From positions 1-64,000 of the forward strand of contig DAINOD010000007.1 of assembly GCA_036735545.1 (NCBI GenBank): a DNA stretch of 64,000 bases, read 5' to 3'. Made by a program: the position numbers and the translations under genes. Shown piece after piece: positions 51,575 to 60,238 of this stretch; positions within the stretch are counted from its first letter, which is position 1; each line of letters opens with the position of its first letter. A model generated the notes under the pieces. The model worked only from the letters and a program-made list of their open reading frames with translations, had not been told where the DNA came from and did no database searches. This DNA comes from Rubrimonas sp036735545. GTDB lineage: Bacteria; Pseudomonadota; Alphaproteobacteria; Rhodobacterales; Rhodobacteraceae.

Positions 51575-53674
51575 ATGACGACTGCGATCACGCCCGTCCT
51601 CGGGACGGCCGGGAACGACGTGCTGCACGGCGCCGCCGGCGGCGACATCATTTCCGGGCGCCAGGGCGACGACATCCTTCACGGCCATGGCGGCGATGAC
51701 CTGATCCATGGCGGTTCGGGCAACGACACGATCCATGGCGGCGCCGGCGACGACATCCTCTACGGCGGCGGCGGGCCGACGCTGCTGCGGATGGATCGAC
51801 TGACCATCGCCGAGGATTACCTGGGCCGCGTGACCTTCATCGATGAAGGCGCAGGGTTCCGCAACACACTCGGAATGTACCGGATTGGCGAGGATGGTAC
51901 GATTTCGGACGTGCAGATCCTGTTTCTGAACGCCTCGAAGGTCGGATCGGGCGGCGACCTGATCCCGGGTCAATCCCATGTCGATGTTCCGTTGCAGGCG
52001 GGCGACCAGATCGGGTTCTTCATCCTGTCGAACGGCTTCGGGCAAACCACAGGCCGGCTTCCGACCGCGCCGGGAACGTTCGAGTTCAGAAACGCCGCAG
52101 GGCAGCCCGGCAACATCGACAATCAGGGTAACCTGACGCTCTGGCATGTCGCGCCCGATGGCGCGCGGACCGCCATGCGCACGCAATACGGCACCGACAC
52201 CTACCATGCGGCCGCGCGCCCCGAAAACAACTTCGCGCTGAACCCCGACAATTTCGGCCACACGGTTGGTCGTCTGGAAACCCGGCAGGGCGCCGTGCTG
52301 CTGGGCTTCGAGGATTTGCGCAACGGGGGAGACAAGGACTTCGACGACGTCATGTTCCGCTTCGATGTCGGCCAGTCGAATGCACGCGTCCTCGACCCCA
52401 ACATCGTCTACGGCGCGGATGCCGAGGTGGCGCCCTCGTTCTTCTACGACGCGGACGGCATCCGTCGCGACATGCAGGGCGAGGTCCTCGATCAGGAGAA
52501 TGACGTCATCCATGGCGGCGACGGCGACGACACGATCTATGGCGGCGTCGGGCATGACCGCCTCCATGGCGGCGATGGCGACGACGTCATCTACGGCAAC
52601 TCCGGCGACGACATTCTCTGGGGCGACCGGGGCGACGACACGCTCTATGGCGGCAAGGGGGATGACATCCTCCATGGCGGCGCAGGCAACGACGAGTTGC
52701 ACGGCGACAGCGGAAACGACACGCTCCATGGCGGCGACGGCGACGACGTTCTTTACGGTGGATCGGGCGATGATGTCCTGCATGGAGATGCCGGCAACGA
52801 CACGCTCTATGGCGGCGCCGGCAACGACACGCTCTACGGCGGCTCTGGCGACGACGTGCTGGACGGCGGCAGCGGCAACGACTGGCTTTATGGCGGCGCG
52901 GGCAACGACACCCTGCACGGCGGTGATGGCGAGGACGTCCTGTTCGGCGGCACGGGCAGCGACAGGCTGTACGGCGGGGCGGGTGACGACATCCTGCATG
53001 GCGGGGACGGCAACGACTATCTCGATGGCGGATCCGGCGACGACGAGTTGTATGGCGGGATCGGCAACGACGAACTGCATGGCGGGGCAGGCGATGACCT
53101 GCTCGACGGCGGCGAGGGCGACGACAAGCTCCATGGCGGGGCCGGGAATGACGTTCTGCATGGCGGGGCCGGCAACGATCAGCTTTGGGGCGGCACCGGC
53201 AACGACATCCTCCATGGAGGTGACGGCGACGACCGCCTTTATGGCGGGGAAGGCGACGACATCCTTCATGGCGGCGACGGCGACGACCGGCTCGAAGGCG
53301 GCAAGGGCGACGACGTCCTCCATGGCGGCGCGGGCGACGACCGGCTGTTCGGCGGCGAGGGTGACGACATCCTGATCGGCGGCGCCGGCGCCAACGTCCT
53401 GACCGGCGGCGCCGGCGCGGATTGCTTCGTGTTCGACGTGGCGGTGTCGGCGACCGACCGGATCACCGATTTCGAGTGCGGCGTCGACCGGATCGAGATC
53501 TTCGGCCTGCTCGGCGAGGGTTTCTCCCCCGTTACATTCCGCGAGGCCAGCTTCGGGATCGACGACGCCGGGACAGTCCGCATCGCCGAGGGCGGATGGT
53601 CGGTCGAGATCACGAACCGCTTCGGAGTCGGCGACTTCGCGGCGCAGGTCTGGGACAGCGTGCTCTTCGTGTGA
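51575..53674 (+). CDS. Large RTX calcium-binding protein with DUF4114 domain
   Basis: A 699-residue acidic protein. Residues ~10-68 hold a first block of GGxGxD nonapeptide repeats. Then a ~220-residue domain ends in LLGFEDLRNGGDKDFDDVMFRF, the mark of DUF4114. A second repeat block (~310-615) has over 30 GGxGxDxLx units that bind calcium in a beta-roll. The C-terminus (GADCFVFD, DRITDFECGVDRIEI) is the type I secretion signal region. There is no signal peptide, protease zinc motif or epimerase domain. The ATG at 51575 follows GAGGTG. It comes 64 bp after the isomerase gene and may be a secreted matrix protein; no type I exporter is nearby. Confidence 0.87.
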   Translation: MTTAITPVLGTAGNDVLHGAAGGDIISGRQGDDILHGHGGDDLIHGGSGNDTIHGGAGDDILYGGGGPTLLRMDRLTIAEDYLGRVTFIDEGAGFRNTLGMYRIGEDGTISDVQILFLNASKVGSGGDLIPGQSHVDVPLQAGDQIGFFILSNGFGQTTGRLPTAPGTFEFRNAAGQPGNIDNQGNLTLWHVAPDGARTAMRTQYGTDTYHAAARPENNFALNPDNFGHTVGRLETRQGAVLLGFEDLRNGGDKDFDDVMFRFDVGQSNARVLDPNIVYGADAEVAPSFFYDADGIRRDMQGEVLDQENDVIHGGDGDDTIYGGVGHDRLHGGDGDDVIYGNSGDDILWGDRGDDTLYGGKGDDILHGGAGNDELHGDSGNDTLHGGDGDDVLYGGSGDDVLHGDAGNDTLYGGAGNDTLYGGSGDDVLDGGSGNDWLYGGAGNDTLHGGDGEDVLFGGTGSDRLYGGAGDDILHGGDGNDYLDGGSGDDELYGGIGNDELHGGAGDDLLDGGEGDDKLHGGAGNDVLHGGAGNDQLWGGTGNDILHGGDGDDRLYGGEGDDILHGGDGDDRLEGGKGDDVLHGGAGDDRLFGGEGDDILIGGAGANVLTGGAGADCFVFDVAVSATDRITDFECGVDRIEIFGLLGEGFSPVTFREASFGIDDAGTVRIAEGGWSVEITNRFGVGDFAAQVWDSVLFV
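52497..53430 (+). repeat. Tandem RTX coding repeats
   Basis: Around thirty-five units of 27 bp, each coding for GGxGxDxLx (often HGGDGDDxL or YGGAGNDTL). The units are imperfect and share CATGGCGGCG and GGCGACGAC segments. They are part of the RTX gene and can recombine, changing the number of calcium sites in frame. Confidence 0.85.
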
Positions 53675-53727
53675 CAGTTCGGCCGCCCGACATGGGCGGC
53701 CGAGGCGCTTGCCCCTGCGCAACACGC

Positions 53728-54213
53728 TCACCTCGGCGCCGCATGGATACGGCGCGGCATGAACGCCTCGATCGAGGGTTCTCGGAAGTCGGCTCCTCGT
53801 CGTGCGACGCGATACAGCTGCCTCGCGGGAAGAGCCGACTTGTCGCCCGTTCCGGTCATCGCATTCGCCGCGGCGGATAGCTGCCTGGGCAGCGTCACGC
53901 CCGTCGCCGCGGTCAAGGCGAGTGGCCGCTGCGTCCCCAGTTCCGGCGAGCGCAGCGCGTCGATGTCCAAGCGGGCGATACCCGAATGGTGCACATGGCG
54001 ACAGGAAGGCGTGGAGGTCGGAACTGCGACTGGTGCGAGCGACGGGATCTCGTCCCCGGCGCCCCGCCCGGCGGGCGGCGGCTTTCGGGAGAAGCCTCCG
54101 AGGCGATGGCCGCCCTCGGTCACGTCGCGTGACAGGCCGCGCTTCCAAGGGTCTGCCATCAATGCGGTGCCTGCCTGAAAGGCGCTGACCGCGGCGACGC
54201 GCGTATCGGCCAT
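53728..54213 (-). CDS. Hypothetical protein
   Basis: A possible 161-residue protein 24 bp downstream of the alcohol dehydrogenase gene on the same strand. Third codon positions are GC-rich in most of the frame and GGGAG lies close to the ATG at 54213. It is basic and Pro/Ala-rich, without membrane helix or signal. The second half (LALTAATGVTLPRQLSAAANAM) looks helical. I do not recognise any family. A plus-strand frame in the same place is less convincing. It may be a remnant. Confidence 0.35.
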   Translation of the reverse strand: MADTRVAAVSAFQAGTALMADPWKRGLSRDVTEGGHRLGGFSRKPPPAGRGAGDEIPSLAPVAVPTSTPSCRHVHHSGIARLDIDALRSPELGTQRPLALTAATGVTLPRQLSAAANAMTGTGDKSALPARQLYRVARRGADFREPSIEAFMPRRIHAAPR

Positions 54214-54237
54214 CGGCTCCCGGCGCGCAGGGCGCCT

Positions 54238-55311
54238 CTACGGCGTCAGCGCCACCTTCAGGACGCCGTCCCTCTGGTTGGAGAACAGATCATAGGCCTC
54301 CTCGACACGCTCGAGCGGGAACCGATGCGTGACCATGGACGACAGGTCCGCCCGGCCTGAAGCGACGACGTCGATCAGTCGCCGCATACGCTCCTTGCCG
54401 CCGGGGCACAGCGTGGTGACGATACGGGTGTCGCCGAGGCCTGCCGCGAACGCGCCGAGCGGGATCGTCAGGTCCCCGGAGTACACGCCGAGGCTCGACA
54501 GCGTGCCGCCCGGGCGCAGCGCCGTCAGGGCCGCGGCGAAGGTGGCCTGGGTCCCGAGCGCCTCGATCGCGACGTCGACGCCCCGCCCGTCGGTCAGACG
54601 CATGATCGCCTCGACGGGGTCCTCCGCGCGGAAGTCGATCACGTGGTCGGCGCCCATGCGCCGGGCGATCGCCATGCGTTCAGGAACGGTGTCCACGCCG
54701 ATGATGGTCGTCGCGCCCATCAGCTTCGCGCCGGCGACGGCGCACAGACCGATCGGCCCCAGCGCGAACACCGCGACCATGTCGCCGATCCGCACCGCGC
54801 CGCTCTCTGCGCCCGAGAACCCCGTGGACATGATGTCGGGGCACATCAGCACCTGCTCATCCGTCAGGCCGTCCGGCAACGGGGCGAGGTTCGCCATGGC
54901 GTCGGGAACCCTCACGAACTCCGCCTGGCAGCCGTCGATGGTGTTGCCGAACCGCCAGCCCCCGATGGCCTTGAAGCCGTGTTTCGTTCCTGCGCCGTCC
55001 TGAGAGGCGCAGCCGCACAGGCAGGCGTAGCTGTGGCCGCTGGGCGTGATGGCGCCGGCGATCACCCTCTGACCCTCCGCATAGCCCTCGACGCCCGAGC
55101 CGAGCTTCTCGATCACGCCGACCGGCTCATGGCCGATGGTCAGGCCTCTCGCCACCGGGTACTCGCCCTTCAGGATGTGGACGTCGGTGCCGCAGATGGT
55201 GGTGGTGGTCACGCGCATCAGCGCGTCCATCGGCCCGATGTCCGGAACTGGCTTGTCATCGAGCGCGATGCGGCCCGGCTCGACGAAGATGGCAGCCTTC
55301 ATCATGGTCAT
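54238..55311 (-). CDS. Zinc-dependent alcohol dehydrogenase
   Basis: A 357-residue medium-chain dehydrogenase. Catalytic zinc ligands fit Cys40 (TICGTDVHILKGEYP) and His/Glu of GHEPVG. The coenzyme domain has VFALGPIGLCAVAGAKLMGA and IIGVDTVPERMAIARRMGADHVIDF. The sequence style (KPVPDIGP, PDIMSTGFSGAE) follows the secondary-alcohol/isopropanol dehydrogenase branch, which often prefers NADP. GGGAGG is 5 bases before the ATG at 55311. It stands alone; downstream in the opposite direction are remains of a polyhydroxyalkanoate synthase gene, a common partner of this dehydrogenase in related bacteria. Confidence 0.9.
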   Translation of the reverse strand: MTMMKAAIFVEPGRIALDDKPVPDIGPMDALMRVTTTTICGTDVHILKGEYPVARGLTIGHEPVGVIEKLGSGVEGYAEGQRVIAGAITPSGHSYACLCGCASQDGAGTKHGFKAIGGWRFGNTIDGCQAEFVRVPDAMANLAPLPDGLTDEQVLMCPDIMSTGFSGAESGAVRIGDMVAVFALGPIGLCAVAGAKLMGATTIIGVDTVPERMAIARRMGADHVIDFRAEDPVEAIMRLTDGRGVDVAIEALGTQATFAAALTALRPGGTLSSLGVYSGDLTIPLGAFAAGLGDTRIVTTLCPGGKERMRRLIDVVASGRADLSSMVTHRFPLERVEEAYDLFSNQRDGVLKVALTP

Positions 55312-55691
55312 GACGCCCTCCCTGTGTCGGTCATGCTGCGACGATGGCGGCCAAGCGCGCCGCGCGCCCTGAGTTCGATCAAAGCGCGCGCCGCGCGGAT
55401 CGCCGCACCTTGCGAAACACCAAGAGCGCCATCGTCCCCGAACCGTCTCGGATCACGTCGCGGCGCTCGAGCGACGCAGGAGCGCAAGCGGCCGGAATCA
55501 GAGCCCGACGGAATGTCGCCTCGGACGGCGACGCCGCGGCGCGCATCGGACTGCCGGACCTTCATGGTCACACAAGAGGAGCGCCGGCGGGCGCGACCAT
55601 ACCGAAGCCTGAGATCAAGCAGGACAGGGCCCCGAGTGACGCCGCCCAAAGGCAGGCGACGCCGGTCAGCATGCCGGCGTCGATCACGCTG

Positions 55692-56153
55692 CGTTCCGAT
55701 CCCTGGCCTGACCAGCCGCACCAGAACCTCGACCGGGTCTCGCGCGCGATGGCGACCGGATGACCGGCGGGGTCTCGCTGTACGCCTTCGTGAGCGCCTG
55801 GCCCGACTGGGCCTGCCTCATGGCTCAATCTCCCGGCCGGCGGCAGCGGGTTGATCGAGCGCGCGCAGCGGAACCCCTGGAGGTCTTTCGCGCACATCGC
55901 AGTCGCGAGACCGGACGCGCCCCCGCCCTTCAAGGCGAAACCCTCGGACCGTCGCCACGATCACCCGCTCTGGGGGACGCCGCCATTCCAGTTCTGGCCC
56001 CTCGGTCTTCTCGCGGCGCCGGAATGGCGAGACCTCGCGACCGACGATGTTCGCTGCCTTCGACCTGAAGGCGCCAACCGGATGCGCTTCATGGCGCGAC
56101 AGGCGCTCGACCTGTTTTCACCGTCGAAGTTACCGTCATGCGGGGCGTCGTGA
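55692..56153 (+). pseudogene. Polyhydroxyalkanoate synthase (PhaC), N-terminal remnant with frameshifts
   Basis: Three pieces in two frames rebuild the N-terminal domain of PhaC: HQNLDRVSRAMATG (frame of 55692), TGGVSLYAFVSAWPDWAC and LMAQSPGRRQ (from 55763, other frame), and LIERAQRNPWRSFAH then PLWGTPPFQFWPLGLL and ARQALDLFSPSKLP (first frame again). The order and motifs (DWA..LA.SPG, RQ.LD.FSPSN.P) match PhaC. The catalytic alpha/beta-hydrolase domain is absent: the frame ends right after SPSKLP. The upstream 55312-55690 holds no other supported gene. Confidence 0.6.
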
Positions 56154-56163
56154 TAACGGAGGC

Positions 56164-56901
56164 ATGACGATGCGCGCGCGGACACCATGCGAGGCCGCCC
56201 GGATCGAAGACCGGCCGCGTGCGGCGCGGGCCGTCGTTCGCGCCGTCGCAGCCGCCTCGCTTCTGCTGCTGTCTGTGGCGCTCGCCGCTTGCGCGGGGCC
56301 CGCGCCGCCGCCGGCCCCGGCGCCGGCGGCGGCCCGGTCGGACGACCACCAGGTTCTCGTCGTCCGCCGCGGCTGGCACGCCGGCCTCGTGCTCGACCGC
56401 GCGGCCGTCGTGGAGACGGGTCTCATGGCCGAGGCGGCGGACTTCGCGCCGGCGCGCCTGATCGAATTCGGCTGGGGCGACCGGGAGTTCTACACGGCTC
56501 GCGATCCGGGCCTGTGGCTGGCGCTCCGGGCGGGCCTCGCGCCGACGCCGTCGGTGCTCCACCTCGCGCCGCTCGCGGGCCCGCCTTCCGAGCCGGAGGT
56601 TGTCGCGCTGGGGCTGTCCGACGATGCCTTCCGAAGGCTCGTCCGGGCGGTCTCGGACACCTTCGACCGCGCCGCCGGGAACGCTGCGGTCATGCCCGGA
56701 CGCGGCGCGGGCGACCGCTTCTATCCCGCGCACGGCGCATTCCACCTGAGCAACACCTGCAACACCTGGACCGCACGTGTCCTCGCCGCGGCCGGGGTGG
56801 ACATCGACCCGACTGGCGTGGTGACCGCGGACACGCTCATGCGGCGCACGCGCGCGAGCCGTCTCGCCCTGCCCGCCGCTGGCGTCGCCCGACCCCGCTA
56901 G
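56164..56901 (+). CDS. DUF2459 family lipoprotein
   Basis: A 245-residue protein with a lipobox LLSVALAACAGP giving a lipidated Cys near residue 42, so it should be anchored in a membrane facing the periplasm. After a Pro/Ala linker come VLVVRRGWHAGLVLDRA, LIEFGWGDREFYTA and HLSNTCNTWTARVLAAAG, the marks of DUF2459 (TIGR02117). The conserved His, Asp and the Cys in NTCNTW recall papain-like/NlpC folds, so a hydrolase is possible. GGAGG precedes the ATG at 56164. No operon partners are evident. Function is unknown. Confidence 0.85.
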   Translation: MTMRARTPCEAARIEDRPRAARAVVRAVAAASLLLLSVALAACAGPAPPPAPAPAAARSDDHQVLVVRRGWHAGLVLDRAAVVETGLMAEAADFAPARLIEFGWGDREFYTARDPGLWLALRAGLAPTPSVLHLAPLAGPPSEPEVVALGLSDDAFRRLVRAVSDTFDRAAGNAAVMPGRGAGDRFYPAHGAFHLSNTCNTWTARVLAAAGVDIDPTGVVTADTLMRRTRASRLALPAAGVARPR

Positions 56902-57128
56902 CGCGCGTGGTCGCGCAAGGGCTCGATCAGGCCCTCCATCACCTCGAGCGCGCGGCGGTCGAAGCGTAGCCGAACCGCCCGGTGGCGAGGTTCCGTGTGA
57001 TCATGTCCCGGACCCCATAGGTTCAGATTTGAGGATGTCGCGTCGGACTTGGCCGAGACGGACCGGCGCCGGGGCGATGCGGGACGGCGCGGCCCGGATC
57101 GCTTCGCGCCGAGGCCGGCAGTCCGCTC

Positions 57129-57827
57129 GTGTCGGCGACGGCGCATCGGCACGCGGCCTTCCAGGCGCTGAGACCCGGCCACCTGATGCGCCACCGCGTC
57201 AACCGCACGATGCTCAACCGGGTCGAGGTCTCTCGCGGGGCGCCCTCCCTTTGGGAACGGACGCTCTGTTATGCGCGTCTGGTCGGGGACCTCCATCTCG
57301 GGGAAGTCGCGGTCGCGGCGCTCGCGGTTCTGCCGGACCGGTTCTGGCCGCAGATCATCCTGCTCGCGTTCTGCGACGAGGCTCCGGACGGGCGCAACAT
57401 GTGGAGCGCTGCGCGCGAGCAACTGCTGGAGGAGCCTGGACGAAGCCGGATGCGGCTCGACGGGCTCATGATCATCACGGGGCTCTGTGTCGGCTTCGCG
57501 CTTTTCGGGACGAGTTGGTGGATGCCGGCTGCGGCGCTGCTGGCCCGGGCCATTCTCGTATCGTTCCTCGACAACGCCTATCGCTACGCCAACCCTCTCG
57601 ACGATCCGATGGCCGCCCGTGACCTTTGGCCGCCGCGGCCGCCCCAGGCCGCAATGCTGAACTTCAACCCGCACGCGACCCATCGCCGCGCCCAAGCCAC
57701 GCCGTGGAACTGCCTGCCCGAGGCGCAGCGCCGCCTCGGCGGGCGTTTCGAGGGCGGGCTCGTGACCGTCGCGCTTCGGCAGTTCGCCGGACCGATCGCC
57801 GAGTTCGCACTGCAGCGGACACGCTGA
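57129..57827 (+). pseudogene. Fatty-acid desaturase-like, truncated and degenerate
   Basis: A 232-residue open frame (GTG start) that resembles the C-terminal two thirds of membrane fatty-acid desaturases: ALLARAILVSFLDNAYRYANPLDDP and LNFNPHATHRRAQATPWNCLP. The last should be a HxxHH iron box; here it reads HATHR. The first HDxxH box is missing and the middle box is unclear. The last codons coincide with the IS21 scrap on the other strand, so the end has been altered. It probably has no activity. Nothing convincing is seen in 56902-57128. Confidence 0.55.
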
Positions 57828-57879
57828 GCCCCTGCCGCTTCAAATCGTGGATCAAGACGATCTCTTCCAATGTGTTCAC
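57814..57879 (-). mobile_element. Scrap of IS21-family istA transposase
   Basis: From a GTG at 57879 the minus strand codes NTLEEIVLIHDLKRQGLSVS, the conserved first ~20 residues of IS21-type IstA. The similarity stops within ~22 codons, where the DNA becomes the end of the desaturase-like frame. No istB or terminal repeats are seen, so this is a deletion remnant. Confidence 0.6.
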
Positions 57880-58250
57880 CCGCGCGCCCCGTCGTTGGGG
57901 GCCAGCAGGGGAGGTGTTCCGGCCGCCGCCGTCTTGCGGGGGCATGCCCTCCGAAAAACGGCGCTCACAGGCGGGGCCGATCGTCTCGTCAACGCCCGCA
58001 TGGCCCGCACCCAGCCCATGCGCTGGCCGGAGCGCCGCGCGTTCGGCGTCCTCCAGCTCCGCCCCGCGCCTGAAGCAGCACGTCTCCCGGCAGAAGCTCG
58101 CGGCCGGAAGCCTACAAACTCGGCAAGGTCCCTCCGCTGCATCGCTCGATCCCGCTCCGGCGACCCCCCTGTCCGGCGCGACGCGCAACTGGGTCGGCGC
58201 GCCGCACGGGGCCGCGGAGGACGGGGAGCGCCAGGATCGCCGCGGGCTCG
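57880..58250. other. Intergenic region beside the IS21 scrap
   Basis: This 371-bp stretch between the transposase remnant and the end of the second tctA gene holds no gene I can support. Short open frames on both strands are Arg/Ala-rich without ribosome sites. It may include further decayed insertion-sequence DNA. Confidence 0.4.
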
Positions 58251-59741
58251 CTAATCCCGCTTCCGCGCTGCGCGGCGGCGTTCCGACCAGACGGACCACA
58301 GCAGCAAGCCGGCCGCCGCCAGCAGAAACGAGGCGGCGACCGGCCGGGTCAGGAATGGCTCGAAGCTGCCCCCCGACATCATCAGCCCCGTGCGCAGCCT
58401 CGCCTCGGCCAATGGCGCCAGCACGAAGCCGATGACGAAGGGGCCGAGGGGGAAACCGGTTCGCTCCATCACGAACCCGACCAGACCGAACGCGAGCATG
58501 ACCCAGACGTCGAAGATGCTGTTGTCGGCGCCGAACGCGCCGAGCACGCAGAATACGGCGATTACCGGCAGCATGAATTCGCGTGGTATCTTGGTGATCC
58601 GGACGACCAGACCCACCGACGCGCTCATGATGACATACATCAGCAGCGTGGACACGAGGCAGGCGGCGATCATCGCCCAGACGACGTCGGCGTTGGTGAT
58701 GAACAGCATCGGTCCGGGCTGGATCGAGTGCAGCATCAGCGCCCCGATCAGGATGGCGTCGATCACCGATCCGGGGATACCCATGGCGATCAGCGGGATC
58801 AGGGCGCCGCCGACCGTCGCGCTGTTGGCCGCTTCGGAGGCGACGATCCCCTCCTCCGAGCCCTTCCCGAAGGCCTCGGGCCGGTTGGAGACGTTGCGGG
58901 CGACAGTGTAGGCCACGACCGATCCCACCGAGGCCCCGACGCCCGGCAGCAGGCCGATCCACGTGCCGATCGCCGACGAGCGGATCAGGTTCACGCAGTG
59001 CCGCCGATAGTCCGAGAGCGACATCAGGATGCCGCGCCGCGAGCCTTCCATGTGCTCGACCGGCCTACGGATCTCGACGATCTCCTTGATGATCTGGCTG
59101 ACCGCGAAGATCCCGATCAGCACCGGCAGCAGCTTCAGGCCGCTGTTGAGCTGGTGGAAGTCCCAGGTCAGCCGGAGCTGTCCCGCCGAAGGGTCCACGC
59201 CCGGCATCGAGACCAGCATCCCGAACAGGCCGGCGAGCAGCCCCTTGATCAGCGCGCCCTGGCTGACCGAGGCGATCAGAACCATCGCCATCATCACCAG
59301 CGCGAAGATCTCGAAGGGGCCGAAGCGGGTGGCCCACAGGGACAGCGGCTTGGCGAGGAGGAACAGCGCGAGCCATGCGACGAGACCGCCGACCAGCGAT
59401 GCGCCGATCCCCAGCCCCAGCGCCCGCCCCGGCTGACCCGCCTTGGCCATGGGGTGGCCGTCGAAGATGGTCATGATGTTCGACGGCGTGCCCGGCATCC
59501 GCAGCAACGTGGCGGTGATCAGGCCGCCGGCGATGGCCCCGGTATACATCGACACCAGCAGGATGACGGCATGGGTCGTGGGCATGTAGTAGGTGAGCGG
59601 AATGGTCAGCGCGATGAGCATCGCGCCGTTGAGCCCCGGCACCGCACCCACCACGATCCCGAGAAAGACCCCGAGCGCGGTGTAGAAGAACGGCAGCGGC
59701 GTCAGGATCAGCAGGAGCGCGTCGCCGAGTTCGCCCAGCAC
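58251..59741 (-). CDS. tctA: Tripartite tricarboxylate transporter large membrane subunit (TctA type), second copy
   Basis: A 496-residue permease with about 12 helices. Motifs: GAVPGLNGAMLIALTIPLTYYM, LLRMPGTPSNIMTIFDGHPMAKAG, SEAANSATVGGALIPLIAMGIPGS. The start is GTG at 59741, one base after the TctB stop codon. Its sequence differs widely from the other TctA of this window, so the two are not a recent duplication. It ends the minus-strand operon tctC-tctB-tctA, which is divergent from two sulfatase genes and may carry a sulfated or desulfated acid. Confidence 0.92.
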   Translation of the reverse strand: MLGELGDALLLILTPLPFFYTALGVFLGIVVGAVPGLNGAMLIALTIPLTYYMPTTHAVILLVSMYTGAIAGGLITATLLRMPGTPSNIMTIFDGHPMAKAGQPGRALGLGIGASLVGGLVAWLALFLLAKPLSLWATRFGPFEIFALVMMAMVLIASVSQGALIKGLLAGLFGMLVSMPGVDPSAGQLRLTWDFHQLNSGLKLLPVLIGIFAVSQIIKEIVEIRRPVEHMEGSRRGILMSLSDYRRHCVNLIRSSAIGTWIGLLPGVGASVGSVVAYTVARNVSNRPEAFGKGSEEGIVASEAANSATVGGALIPLIAMGIPGSVIDAILIGALMLHSIQPGPMLFITNADVVWAMIAACLVSTLLMYVIMSASVGLVVRITKIPREFMLPVIAVFCVLGAFGADNSIFDVWVMLAFGLVGFVMERTGFPLGPFVIGFVLAPLAEARLRTGLMMSGGSFEPFLTRPVAASFLLAAAGLLLWSVWSERRRAARKRD

Positions 59742-59742
59742 G

Positions 59743-60216
59743 TCAAAGCCCCGGAAGATCGATGACGAAGACGCGGGTGAAGACGTACTGACCGCCGAAG
59801 CCGACCACCGCCGCGACCGCCGCCACCCACGGCAGCCGGGTGCGCCGGAAGCCGACGAGAAGACCGATGGTCAGCACGAGATAGATCGTGGTCATGACGC
59901 TGAACGTCGTCACGCGCCACGTCAGCGCGGCAAGGTAGAGCCCGGTCAGGCCGAACACGGCGAGCGCGTCCAGCCACCGCTCGTCACCGTCCTGCGCACC
60001 CCGCTCGCCCCGAATCAGCCGCATCGCCGCGCTGGCGGCGGCGAGCGCTGCCAGCGCGATGATCCCCCAGGCCGTAGCCCGCGGAACCGGCCCCGACCCC
60101 AGGGGCTCGAAGAAGCCCGGCCGGATGCTCGACGCCTCGACAAGCACCGCGCCGGCGAGGATCGCGAACGCGAGGCACACGAGAAGCTCGTGAAGCGGGT
60201 CTATCCTCTTGTCCAC
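59743..60216 (-). CDS. tctB: Tripartite tricarboxylate transporter small membrane subunit (TctB type), second copy
   Basis: A 157-residue protein with four membrane helices (~12-30, 48-66, 84-115 split by a short loop, 128-150). The loop after the first helix has PGFFEPLGSGPVPRATAW, which is family-typical. The start is GTG at 60216, 22 bases after tctC. It pairs with the large subunit encoded after it. Only the overall layout, not sequence detail, supports the call. Confidence 0.83.
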   Translation of the reverse strand: MDKRIDPLHELLVCLAFAILAGAVLVEASSIRPGFFEPLGSGPVPRATAWGIIALAALAAASAAMRLIRGERGAQDGDERWLDALAVFGLTGLYLAALTWRVTTFSVMTTIYLVLTIGLLVGFRRTRLPWVAAVAAVVGFGGQYVFTRVFVIDLPGL

Positions 60217-60238
60217 GGCGCGGGTCCGGCCGGCGTGT

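Noticed and set aside
52497..53430. Possible CRISPR or satellite array
   Set aside because: The 27-bp units lie in frame, code for calcium-binding RTX repeats and have no unique spacers.
51575..53674. Mannuronan C5-epimerase of the AlgE type
   Set aside because: RTX repeats and alginate context suggest it, but no parallel beta-helix or YGFDPH-type catalytic motif is present; the middle domain is DUF4114.
51416..54148. A 910-codon open frame on the minus strand opposite the RTX gene
   Set aside because: It is a mirror effect of the GGxGxD codon repeats and high GC; its product is a monotonous Val/Ala repeat, there is no ribosome site, and the plus-strand RTX protein has clear domains.
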